Origin: Bacteroidota bacterium
GTDB taxonomy: Bacteria; Bacteroidota; Rhodothermia; Rhodothermales; Bin80
Reading direction: 5' to 3'
Length of the DNA: 5,537 nt
Assembly: GCA_026702635.1 (NCBI GenBank)
Contig: JAPPBZ010000146.1
Coordinates: 1 to 5,537 of the forward strand
Under the pieces are notes generated by a model. That model was not told where the DNA came from. It made no database searches and was given only the letters and a program-made list of their open reading frames with translations. Position 1 is the stretch's first letter. Each line of letters starts with the position of its first letter. Below are positions 1-5,537 of the stretch, in pieces. Both the position numbers and the translations under genes were made by a program.

Positions 1-1105
1 CGCGTACGGCCATGATCAACCCTACAGCTAGAATCGCCATGGTCACTGCCAGTGTATAGACACTTGGCATTACACTGGAGATTGGAGGAAATGAAAAACC
101 TACATTGCCTATCAGCGCAGCAACCAATGAGAACAAGACCAGGACTAGACCTGATATACCCGCAATACCGAACCCTGGGAATACGAACAATTCAACGATA
201 ATCAACCCAACACCAAGTATAAACAGTAGAATCTCCCACACCTCGACAAGTCCCAGCAGGTAGTGGGGCGCAAAGAACAATGCGATCCCCAAGAGTGCTA
301 CGGCTCCTGGAAACCCCACCCCCGGAGTTTGCAATTCAAAGTAGAGTCCACCAAGCATCATAAGCATCAGGATCGACTGAACCACAGGAGATCCAAGAAA
401 CCGGAGCACACGTTCTGCCGTAGTCTCGCGATGGGCTACCAAGGTTGGGCTGTCCAGACCATAGGCAGCAATCACTGCATCGGTCGTTTCCAGAATCTGA
501 TCCGCTACCCCAAATTCCAACGCTTCCGTAGCGCTGAGTGTCAACACTTTGCCTTTCTCGGATACACCTTCTACCTCAAGAGACGGATCCACCATTGATT
601 CTGCAATCTGTGGGTCCCGGCCGTTCGCTTCGGCAGTTGATCGCATCAAGCCGCGCATGTAGCTCTGATATTTATCCGGTGCTTCGTCTCCACCCACTCC
701 TTCAACTACTGTTGCTGCACCAATAGAAGCCCCTGGCACCATTACAATGTGATCAGCTGCATAGGAAATCAGTGCACCGGCCGAGGCTGCATTCTTGTCA
801 ATAAATGCAACCGTAGACATTTCCGCATCCAATAATGTCTTCCGAATCTTGTCCGCAGCATCTACAAGCCCCCCAAATGTATCAATCTCAAATACCGTAA
901 GCACTGCACCTTGGTTGGTTGCATCACGCACGGCTCGATCAATATAACGGGCCAGACCATTATCAATCATACCATTGACAGGAACGACAAACACCGGCCC
1001 TTCAAGGGAATCCGAACTGAGTTCCAATGGCTTTGGCGCACGTACCTGTGCGAGCGTGGCAGGCACGAACAAAGAAAGCATCAACAACGTGAACAATCTA
1101 TTCAT
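1..1105 (-). CDS. nfeD: NfeD-family membrane-bound serine protease (ClpP class), C-terminus missing at window edge
   Basis: The 368 visible residues run off the left edge. Residues 1-19 are a signal peptide ending in TLA before Gln20. Residues about 37-215 form the ClpP/SppA-like protease domain: DTFGG (75-79) is the substrate-binding glycine pair, Ser108 in NAASAG is the likely nucleophile, and Lys145 in PDKY is the likely general base, spaced much as in the archaeal 1510-N Ser/Lys protease. IGAATVV (128-134) is also typical. Residues about 238-368 hold several hydrophobic membrane segments with the family turns TPGVGFPG and FPGFGIAG. The C-terminal OB-fold NfeD domain expected in long family members would lie outside the window. 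Long NfeD proteins are thought to act with SPFH/stomatin proteins in membrane quality control; no stomatin gene is visible here. The ATG at 1105 follows AGAAAGG with 9 bases between. It is last in the fabI-transpeptidase-nfeD cluster, 20 bases after the preceding stop. The product is certain at family level; substrates are unknown. Confidence 0.93.
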   Translation of the reverse strand, partial: MNRLFTLLMLSLFVPATLAQVRAPKPLELSSDSLEGPVFVVPVNGMIDNGLARYIDRAVRDATNQGAVLTVFEIDTFGGLVDAADKIRKTLLDAEMSTVAFIDKNAASAGALISYAADHIVMVPGASIGAATVVEGVGGDEAPDKYQSYMRGLMRSTAEANGRDPQIAESMVDPSLEVEGVSEKGKVLTLSATEALEFGVADQILETTDAVIAAYGLDSPTLVAHRETTAERVLRFLGSPVVQSILMLMMLGGLYFELQTPGVGFPGAVALLGIALFFAPHYLLGLVEVWEILLFILGVGLIIVELFVFPGFGIAGISGLVLVLFSLVAALIGNVGFSFPPISSVMPSVYTLAVTMAILAVGLIMAVR

Positions 1106-1114
1106 TGGGCTCAA

Positions 1115-1121
1115 CCTTTCT
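1115..1121 (-). promoter_or_regulatory. Ribosome binding site of nfeD
   Basis: AGAAAGG on the minus strand, 9 bases before the ATG at 1105. It lies in the 20-base gap after the transpeptidase stop codon and supports that start. It is one of only two SD-like sites I can see in this window with usable spacing. Confidence 0.5.
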
Positions 1122-1125
1122 TACT

Positions 1126-2040
1126 TTACGCCTCACCCGATAATAAGGATTCACGGGGAGAGCGTTGCCATCGTAAAGCATCGAGTTTGGTTTTTCCCAT
1201 GTGTCCATTACTTCGACGAGATTCTCCCGCAAAAATTATGGTTAAACCCTTGGGATTATTTCCCGATTTCTCAATAACCACAGGGGTTCCTTCCTGAACA
1301 TACGACCACATAAAATCCATGTCTTCATCCCGAACAGCTACACATCCCTCCGTCCAATTTGATGCGAGGCCAGTACCGTTACCATGAATCTCTATGAATC
1401 CACCCAGGATTGTCCCCATGGGTGGAGGTGTTCCCCTTTTTTCAGCCAACATGATGGCTTCATAGTCTTCCTGACTAATCAAACCGTCCCGCTTTCCCCG
1501 CTCGGCATCTTCCGCGTTGGGATAATTCAGCAAAAAAGCCCGATAAAATTTGCTGTATGGGTTCTTCTTAACGACATAAAAGACCCCCTCTGGGGTCCGC
1601 CACTGGTCAGGTTCCTCTTCCGAGCCACGAATATTTTTGTCCGAGTACGCATTGTAGCCAAAATCTGCCCTGAACTCAGATAAGACCCGCATACCTTGGT
1701 GGAGTGTGACCTGCTTACGCCGCTTCGAAATGAGAATCCAGATATTTGATATCTCATCCGCATCCACATACCCCAATGCGCCATCCATGGTGCGCACCTG
1801 CTTCACTGATCCCTCCGAAGAGACGACTGAGACGGGCTCTCTGAAGCGAAGCCGCAAGTAAGGCTTCGTCTGCTCAACATCCCTGTACAAACTGACCGTT
1901 TGACCCGTCACATAATACAGATCGGCGGCTTCCCTTTCCAAGGACTGTGACGCATACGAATCAATCGAGAAGAGATTGAGTGCGATTGTTGCACAAATTG
2001 CCAGATGCATCATTGCAGTTTTGCAAAATAACGAATGCAT
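1126..2040 (-). CDS. Secreted L,D-transpeptidase (YkuD fold) with N-terminal SH3-like domain
   Basis: A 304-residue exported enzyme predicted to form or edit 3-3 peptidoglycan cross-links, or attach proteins to peptidoglycan, in the periplasm. Residues 1-30 look like a signal peptide ending DSYA before Ser31. Residues about 42-98 read as a bacterial SH3-like domain (TGQTVSLYRD through GALGYVDADE). The catalytic YkuD domain covers about 100-257: RTPEG (148-152), PPMGTILGG (206-214), His219-Gly220, and the nucleophile Cys233 in WTEGCVAV. The usual S-H-G-C is E-G-C here, as in the COG3034-like branch where W-T-x-G-C-x-A is common. A basic, low-complexity tail of about 45 residues follows the domain. 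The start is uncertain: no SD precedes Met1, and Met10/Met11 would also leave a signal peptide. It begins 13 bases after fabI and ends 20 bases before nfeD. The exact reaction (cross-linking, carboxypeptidase or lipoprotein linkage) cannot be read from sequence. Confidence 0.9.
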   Translation of the reverse strand: MHSLFCKTAMMHLAICATIALNLFSIDSYASQSLEREAADLYYVTGQTVSLYRDVEQTKPYLRLRFREPVSVVSSEGSVKQVRTMDGALGYVDADEISNIWILISKRRKQVTLHQGMRVLSEFRADFGYNAYSDKNIRGSEEEPDQWRTPEGVFYVVKKNPYSKFYRAFLLNYPNAEDAERGKRDGLISQEDYEAIMLAEKRGTPPPMGTILGGFIEIHGNGTGLASNWTEGCVAVRDEDMDFMWSYVQEGTPVVIEKSGNNPKGLTIIFAGESRRSNGHMGKTKLDALRWQRSPRESLLSGEA

Positions 2041-2053
2041 CGCGTAGACTTGG

Positions 2054-2890
2054 TCATGACTGCTCGGGATTCAGCATCCGCATCATGGGCTCAACCATCG
2101 CATTTGTAATCCCGATACTGCTGAACCCACCATCATGATACAAGGTCTGCATGGTAACCATACGTGTCAGATCGCTCAAAAGCGTAACCGCGTAGTCTCC
2201 ACAACTGTCCGCATCTGCATTCCCCAGAGGTGACATATTCTTCCCGAATTCAAACATGGCATCGAATCCAGATATACCCTGCCCCGCTGTAGTCTGGGTA
2301 GGGCTCTGTGAGATCGCATTGATGCGAATCTTGTGCTCGCCAAGCCGCGCCCCCCAGGTCCGTACAATACTTTCGAGTAATGCTTTCGCATCTCCCATCT
2401 CTGAGTAATGGGAGAATGAGCGCTGTGCTCCGATATAGGAAATGGTTAGAATTGAACTTCCCTCCTTTAGGGCCTCACTCTCCATTGCGTGGTGCACGAT
2501 CCGGTGCAAACTAACCGCAGAGACATCCAACGTCTTAGCATACCAGTCATAATTTAATTTCTCGTACGAGCGGCGTTTACGGACATTGACCCCCATGCCA
2601 ATCGCATGAACGATAAAATCTATCTGCCCATAATGTTCTTTGAGTTCATTAAAGAGCGAAGACAAATCAGCGTCTTTGGTTGCATCCGCCCAAATTACAG
2701 GGCTGTCGACCGACTCAGCTAGACCCTCCAGTGTCCCCAATCGTTTTGCAACTGGAGCATTTGAAAGGGCAAATTGTGCTCCTTCCCGATGAGCTGCTTT
2801 GGCGATTGCCCAAGCAATACTACTTTCATTCAGGGCTCCAAAGATGACTCCTTTTTTGCCTTGTAATAGTCCCGAGCGTTCCATTTCCAT
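2054..2890 (-). CDS. fabI: Enoyl-[acyl-carrier-protein] reductase, NADH type (FabI)
   Basis: Reduces trans-2-enoyl-ACP to acyl-ACP, the last step of each fatty-acid elongation round, in the cytoplasm. Numbering from the ATG at 2890 (278 residues): GVIFGALNESSIAW (14-27) is the FabI-type nucleotide loop; Tyr152 in ISYIGAQ and the catalytic pair Tyr162-x6-Lys169 (HYSEMGDAK) match E. coli Tyr146, Tyr156 and Lys163; SQSPTQTTAG (194-203) is the substrate-binding loop; HDGGF (252-256) is the C-terminal signature. The wording is the Bacteroidota/Rhodothermota variant. Length is near the family norm. The frame stays open upstream to a TTG at 2947, but the extra 19 residues match nothing in FabI, whose proteins begin just before the GLLxGKKG stretch. 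Met at 2890 or 2884 is therefore preferred, although neither has a clear SD. It is the first gene of the minus-strand cluster. This reductase is the target of triclosan-like inhibitors in other bacteria; resistance cannot be judged here. Confidence 0.95.
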   Translation of the reverse strand: MEMERSGLLQGKKGVIFGALNESSIAWAIAKAAHREGAQFALSNAPVAKRLGTLEGLAESVDSPVIWADATKDADLSSLFNELKEHYGQIDFIVHAIGMGVNVRKRRSYEKLNYDWYAKTLDVSAVSLHRIVHHAMESEALKEGSSILTISYIGAQRSFSHYSEMGDAKALLESIVRTWGARLGEHKIRINAISQSPTQTTAGQGISGFDAMFEFGKNMSPLGNADADSCGDYAVTLLSDLTRMVTMQTLYHDGGFSSIGITNAMVEPMMRMLNPEQS

Positions 2891-2901
2891 CAAATAATTT
2901 A

Positions 2902-2925
2902 TCACTTCGAAGTACGGTGCTTCAT
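2902..2925 (-). other. Possible 7-codon leader reading frame upstream of fabI
   Basis: ATG at 2925 opens a frame of seven codons (MKHRTSK) ending in TGA at 2904-2902, 11 bases before the preferred fabI ATG at 2890. It is preceded by AAAAGGGG (2938-2931) with a 5-base spacer, the strongest SD-like site in the window, whereas fabI itself has none. It is out of frame with fabI. It may be a translated leader that hands ribosomes to fabI, or chance. Confidence 0.3.
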
Positions 2926-2930
2926 ATAAT

Positions 2931-2938
2931 CCCCTTTT
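2931..2938 (-). promoter_or_regulatory. Strong Shine-Dalgarno-like site not matched to the fabI frame
   Basis: AAAAGGGG on the minus strand, spaced 5 bases from an ATG at 2925 that is out of frame with fabI. There is no in-frame ATG, GTG or TTG of fabI at a usable distance; the nearest in-frame candidates downstream are GTG at 2905 and ATG at 2890, both too far. Confidence 0.4.
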
Positions 2939-3007
2939 GAACCTCAATCTTTATGCTTCGAGGCAACCTTGGAGACCGCAATTTTAAGCCTGAACCACCA
3001 ACAAGGT

Positions 3008-3331
3008 TCACAGTCTGATTGTCGTGAAGTTAGTCAATTCTTCCGTATTGAATTCGTCCATGACGAATCCAGTGGACCCAAGATCATGGTTACTCTGACC
3101 AACTCTCGAGCCTCGTCGGTATCGTTCGTACGAATTCTCCTGCACATTGCAAGGATAGACGCCGACTGTCTGGGGCATTCTGGTGAGTTGGAACGAGTGA
3201 GGCAAGGCATCAAAAAACCTCTGATAACGTTTATTCCGGACGCTGTTTGTAATGTACAAATGAAATACCGCGGGGGTGTCCGCCTGAGAATAAGCGGGAG
3301 GAATAAAATTAATAGCTACATTGCAACTCAT
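3008..3331 (-). CDS. Doubtful small hypothetical protein, 107 residues
   Basis: A minus-strand frame from ATG at 3331 to TGA at 3008. GGAG lies about 11 bases before the ATG, and the codon choice looks slightly more natural than in the opposing plus-strand frame. The protein (start MSCNVAINF, end TNFTTIRL) resembles no family I know and has no clear domain, signal peptide or membrane segment. It would sit upstream of fabI in the same direction. Because the two opposing frames are in register, one may be open merely because the other is, and neither has to be real. Low confidence; listed because nothing else explains this stretch. Confidence 0.18.
   Translation of the reverse strand: MSCNVAINFIPPAYSQADTPAVFHLYITNSVRNKRYQRFFDALPHSFQLTRMPQTVGVYPCNVQENSYERYRRGSRVGQSNHDLGSTGFVMDEFNTEELTNFTTIRL
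3052..3068. repeat. Inverted repeat, 7-bp arms with 3-base spacer
   Basis: ATTCGTC, then CAT, then GACGAAT: perfect arms. It lies in the divergent intergenic region and could be a repressor or activator operator. An inverted repeat of this size could also arise by chance in about 500 bases. Confidence 0.35.
3125..3134. repeat. Perfect 10-bp palindrome sharing half-sites with the 3052 repeat
   Basis: TTCGTACGAA. Its half-sites TTCGT/ACGAA are the same as the core of the repeat at 3052-3068, about 70 bases away, but with no spacer. Possible second operator; chance is not excluded. Confidence 0.25.
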
Positions 3332-3406
3332 CAGAAAATATCTCCAAGACGAACAATCTCTCATGAATTCGACCTTCTGCTTCTGATGCCTCGCATTCTG
3401 ACTCAA

Positions 3407-4123
3407 ATGCGGTTTATCTTCGGACTGGCAGCAATTGTTTGTCTTCCCTTTTGCATGTCCTGTTCCACTCCCCTCCCACCGCCAAGTGAAACAGAACAAG
3501 AAACTGCCGATGCCGCTCTGGAAATCTTGTCCCAAAGCCAAACGGACGAAATTCTAAATGCGTTTGATGAGATAGCCTCTTGGTCTTATACCCGACATGA
3601 TCGCACAGAAAACAGGACCGCGCGTGAATATGAGTCTTTTACTCGTCTAGTGAAGGTCGATACGTCTGGTTCCGTAACTGTAGTCGTGGGTTCGGATTCT
3701 GTCGCAGCTCTGGATCTGTCCGGGCTGGCCGAGGCCATGATGCCCGATGACGTTCCCTATCTGATGGAACGGTTCAAAGACGAGTTTTCTTACCAGATAC
3801 GGGAAGATATCACTTATTGGACACGTCCGGCGTATGAGATCACAGTCCAAGCCAGATTGGGCAGTGCACAGGAAGGGGTGACGGCCTCCTATATGTATGA
3901 TACCGCTTCCAACAAATTAATCTCTGCGAATCTTCATAATTTCAGTAGTACAATTTTGTTTGGAGAATCCTCCCGTTACCTACTCCAACTTCGTCCTATC
4001 GGCACAGCTTGGGTCCCTTATCGCTTGAGTGCACACGTTACACTGAAGCTTCCGCTTGGACAAGAGCAGATATTCGCTCGTAATGTCACATTCTACAACT
4101 ACACTGCTCGGTCAACAAATTAG
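3407..4123 (+). CDS. Predicted lipoprotein of unknown function
   Basis: A 238-residue protein from the ATG at 3407. Residues 1-18 are Arg2 plus a hydrophobic run (IFGLAAIVCLPF), then MSC with Cys19 as the likely lipidated residue. The -3 position is Cys, so the lipobox is imperfect, though Bacteroidota lipoboxes are loose. A Pro/Glu-rich linker (about 21-35) and a short helical stretch (36-58) follow. From about 73 the chain alternates in a beta-rich pattern with a conserved-looking YMYDTASNKLISA (162-174) and a final run of strands. This is loosely reminiscent of LolA/LppX-type beta-barrel-half lipid carriers, but I cannot assign it. An in-frame ATG at 3386 is a possible alternative start. 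The frame stays open further upstream, but an N-terminal extension before a signal peptide is implausible. It ends inside birA (41-base overlap), so the two are probably co-translated. No clear SD is visible. Confidence 0.7.
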   Translation: MRFIFGLAAIVCLPFCMSCSTPLPPPSETEQETADAALEILSQSQTDEILNAFDEIASWSYTRHDRTENRTAREYESFTRLVKVDTSGSVTVVVGSDSVAALDLSGLAEAMMPDDVPYLMERFKDEFSYQIREDITYWTRPAYEITVQARLGSAQEGVTASYMYDTASNKLISANLHNFSSTILFGESSRYLLQLRPIGTAWVPYRLSAHVTLKLPLGQEQIFARNVTFYNYTARSTN

Positions 4124-4880
4124 CTCATTGCTGAGCACAAGATTTCTGGGCCATCCGTTGTATTACATGGATGAAGTAACGTCGACAAATTCTTTAGCTT
4201 TGGAGGCAGCGAAACGGGGGGCTACGCATGGAACTGTATTTGCAGCAGATTACCAAACATCTGGACGCGGCCGACAGGGCCGCACTTGGAACGCAGATGC
4301 AGGGCTGAACCTTACCTTCAGCATCATCCTGGATCTTGAAATTTCTGGCAAACGAATCGGGCTCTTGCCCCTGACTGCCTGTCTGGGGGTAGCCGATGCT
4401 ATTGCAGATGTCATTGCACTCCGTAGACCGCAACTGAAATGGCCGAACGATATCCTGCTCAATGGACAAAAAGTCTGTGGGATGCTTTTACAAACCGTTA
4501 GTTCGGCCATGACTCCAATCATACTTGGAATCGGTATCAACGTGAATCAGACCGTGTTTCCCAAGGAATTAGACAAGTTTGCAACCTCCCTGCTGCTCTC
4601 TACCGGGCAGCCGATTGACCGAGCAGTTCTGATGGCATCGGTCTTGTTGAACTTGGAGAAAAACCTGGACTTAATGTTAACGGACCCCTCTGTCATCCGG
4701 AGGAATTATACAGATAACCTAGTCTGGATTGGCCAAAGTTGTCGGGTGATCGGGATGGACGAGGAGATTATCGGCACACCCATCGGCATTGATGAATCTG
4801 GAGCATTAATTTTAGAAACCAGTACTGGAACCCGTACAATCTATGCAGGAAATGTCTCGCTCCGTATGGTTGACGATTGA
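4083..4880 (+). CDS. birA: Biotin-[acetyl-CoA-carboxylase] ligase (BirA), catalytic form without DNA-binding domain
   Basis: Makes biotinyl-5'-AMP from biotin and ATP and transfers biotin to the lysine of biotin carrier proteins such as AccB, in the cytoplasm. From the ATG at 4083 (265 residues): STN (34-36) opens the catalytic domain; QTSGRGRQGRTW (58-69) is the biotinyl-AMP loop; KWPND (119-123) carries the key lysine; CGMLLQ (132-137) and GIGINVN (149-155) complete the core. A small C-terminal SH3-like domain covers about 215-262 (WIGQSCRVIG to AGNVSLRM). There is no N-terminal helix-turn-helix, so it is a monofunctional class I ligase and should not repress biotin genes itself. A TTG at 4056 would extend it by nine residues; the ATG is preferred. 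It overlaps the lipoprotein gene by 41 bases and coaX by 29, so translational coupling is likely. Confidence 0.96.
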   Translation: MSHSTTTLLGQQISSLLSTRFLGHPLYYMDEVTSTNSLALEAAKRGATHGTVFAADYQTSGRGRQGRTWNADAGLNLTFSIILDLEISGKRIGLLPLTACLGVADAIADVIALRRPQLKWPNDILLNGQKVCGMLLQTVSSAMTPIILGIGINVNQTVFPKELDKFATSLLLSTGQPIDRAVLMASVLLNLEKNLDLMLTDPSVIRRNYTDNLVWIGQSCRVIGMDEEIIGTPIGIDESGALILETSTGTRTIYAGNVSLRMVDD

Positions 4881-5537
4881 TATCGGCAACAGCGCCATTA
4901 AAACTGGCCTGTTTGCAGAAGATCGGACTCTGGCAACAGCAACTGAATCTTCCATAGAGGAAGCCTTGGCACGTATTGCTACATGGAATACGCAAACCCC
5001 GCCCTACCGAATTGGATTATGCAGTGTCGTTCCTCAACAGTCCGAGGTTCTTATCTCCAGAATTGCTGAACTCACAGACGCACCTATATTTGAGGTTAAT
5101 AGTCGTGCTGTTTTCCCAATCCGACTCGACTATACCCCTCCTGAAAATCTAGGCCCTGACAGACTGGCTGCAGCATGTGCGGCTTGGTATCCGGGAGGTA
5201 CTTCTCAGATCATTATTGATGCCGGAACCGCAATTACGATTGATGTCGTACGAGCAGATGGATCTTTCCTGGGCGGAGTGATCATGCCCAGCCCTACCCT
5301 ATCTAATCGTGCTTTAGCCGATTACACCGCGAAATTGCCCAATGTATCCCTGACTCCTCCAGAAGGAGCGTTTGGGACATCTACGGTTGAAGCACTGCAG
5401 CACGGACTTATCTATGGGATGATTGATGGGGTCCTGGGGACAATCGCCCGTATTGAACAATTTCTTGATTCCCCATCGGTCAAGTTTCAGCCCCTTCCTC
5501 ACCAAAGGACGATGGGGTGGATGTATTTGGCTGCCAA
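4852..5537 (+). CDS. coaX: Type III pantothenate kinase (CoaX), C-terminus missing at window edge
   Basis: Phosphorylates pantothenate with ATP, the first step of CoA synthesis. Type III enzymes are not inhibited by CoA and usually need a monovalent cation. 228 residues are visible of a usual 250-260. DIGNSAIKTGLF (10-21) is the phosphate-binding motif with Asp10; GPDR (101-104) is the pantothenate-site motif; DAGTAITID (123-131) is the second ASKHA phosphate motif; GTSTVEAL (175-182) follows. The usual I-x-PG at about 144-148 reads IMPSP, which is unusual. The last 20 residues (about 209-228) do not show the expected LTGG-type motif; a possible frameshift is discussed in the findings. The ATG at 4852 lies 29 bases inside birA, with AGGAA directly against it and so too close for normal SD spacing. 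A TTG at 4870 would also keep Asp10 but is less likely. Confidence 0.95.
   Translation, partial: MSRSVWLTIDIGNSAIKTGLFAEDRTLATATESSIEEALARIATWNTQTPPYRIGLCSVVPQQSEVLISRIAELTDAPIFEVNSRAVFPIRLDYTPPENLGPDRLAAACAAWYPGGTSQIIIDAGTAITIDVVRADGSFLGGVIMPSPTLSNRALADYTAKLPNVSLTPPEGAFGTSTVEALQHGLIYGMIDGVLGTIARIEQFLDSPSVKFQPLPHQRTMGWMYLAA

Larger units (their letters stand above)
2948..3406. other. Divergent intergenic region between the fabI and birA clusters
   Basis: About 460 bases with no recognisable conserved gene. It must hold the promoters for both clusters, but I see no convincing -35/-10 pair and no clean Bacteroidota-type TAnnTTTG box at suitable spacing on either strand. The plus-strand frame of the lipoprotein stays open back to an ATG at 2969. 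That stretch is rich in AGG, ATA and CGA codons and would put about 146 unrelated residues in front of a signal peptide, so I do not treat it as coding. The minus strand carries a possible 107-codon frame (3008-3331). Two palindromes lie at 3052-3068 and 3125-3134. Confidence 0.5.

Noticed and set aside
263..1297. Several plus-strand open frames of 60-130 codons
   Set aside because: They lie opposite nfeD and the transpeptidase end, have no recognisable domains, and are shadows of strongly motif-supported minus-strand genes.
2904..2913. Palindrome ACTTCGAAGT upstream of fabI
   Set aside because: A single 10-bp palindrome is expected by chance, and its half-sites differ from the two intergenic palindromes; not called as an operator.
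2891..2947. TTG-started, 19-residue longer FabI
   Set aside because: The extra residues match no FabI N-terminus, and no SD fits the TTG at 2947.
3280..3298. Possible hairpin CCGC ... GCGG
   Set aside because: Four base pairs around a 10-base loop with no T-run; too weak for a terminator or structured RNA.
2969..3406. N-terminal extension of the lipoprotein frame back to an ATG at 2969
   Set aside because: It would place about 146 unrelated residues, rich in rare-looking codons, before a clear signal peptide and lipidation cysteine.
3332..3541. Longer form of the minus-strand frame starting at 3541
   Set aside because: Its first 70 residues are antisense to the lipoprotein and look like a shadow; only the part from 3331 is even possible.
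4194..4995. Minus-strand open frames opposite birA and the birA/coaX junction
   Set aside because: They are antisense to genes with intact catalytic motifs; no domain is seen.
1..5537. CRISPR arrays, tRNA/rRNA, insertion sequences, phage or defence genes
   Set aside because: No spaced direct repeats, RNA-gene folds, transposase or integrase motifs, or terminal inverted repeats were seen; all recognisable genes are housekeeping.

Overview
The window carries six protein genes and no recognisable RNA gene, CRISPR array, insertion sequence or other mobile element. Everything recognisable is chromosomal housekeeping. The best clue to the host is FabI. Its wording (FGALNE.SIAW at the nucleotide-binding loop, SQSPT.TTAG in the substrate loop, MSPLGNA and DLTRMVTMQ near the C-terminus) is that of the Bacteroidota/Rhodothermota/Balneolota branch and not the proteobacterial or Gram-positive form. 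The NfeD DTFGG motif and the near absence of Shine-Dalgarno sites agree with this. By eye the base composition is close to 50% GC, which leans towards Rhodothermota or Balneolota relatives rather than AT-rich Bacteroidota; that placement is inference.

Layout. On the minus strand, read right to left, is a three-gene cluster: fabI (about 2890 to 2054), a secreted L,D-transpeptidase (2040 to 1126) and nfeD, a membrane-bound ClpP-class protease that runs off the left edge (1105 to 1). Gaps are only 13 and 20 bases, so one transcript is likely. On the plus strand is a second cluster: a predicted lipoprotein of unknown function (3407-4123), birA (4083-4880) and coaX (4852 to beyond the right edge), with overlaps of 41 and 29 bases. 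Between the two divergent clusters lie about 460-520 bases (roughly 2890-3406) with no convincing conserved gene. They hold two short palindromes with shared half-sites, a possible 107-codon minus-strand frame, and a Shine-Dalgarno-led 7-codon reading frame just ahead of fabI.

How the genes fit together. FabI completes the fatty-acid elongation cycle, BirA biotinylates the carrier protein of acetyl-CoA carboxylase, and CoaX starts CoA synthesis, which supplies acyl-CoA and the phosphopantetheine arm of ACP. The divergent clusters therefore both feed fatty-acid synthesis, while the other three genes act at the cell envelope (peptidoglycan cross-linking, membrane proteolysis, lipoprotein). Shared regulation across the divergent region is a hypothesis only.

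I found no evidence of a previously undescribed defence, mobile or biosynthetic system. The points most worth checking are the short SD-led frame upstream of fabI, the missing C-terminal TGG motif of CoaX at the right edge (possible frameshift), and the unidentified lipoprotein that overlaps birA.
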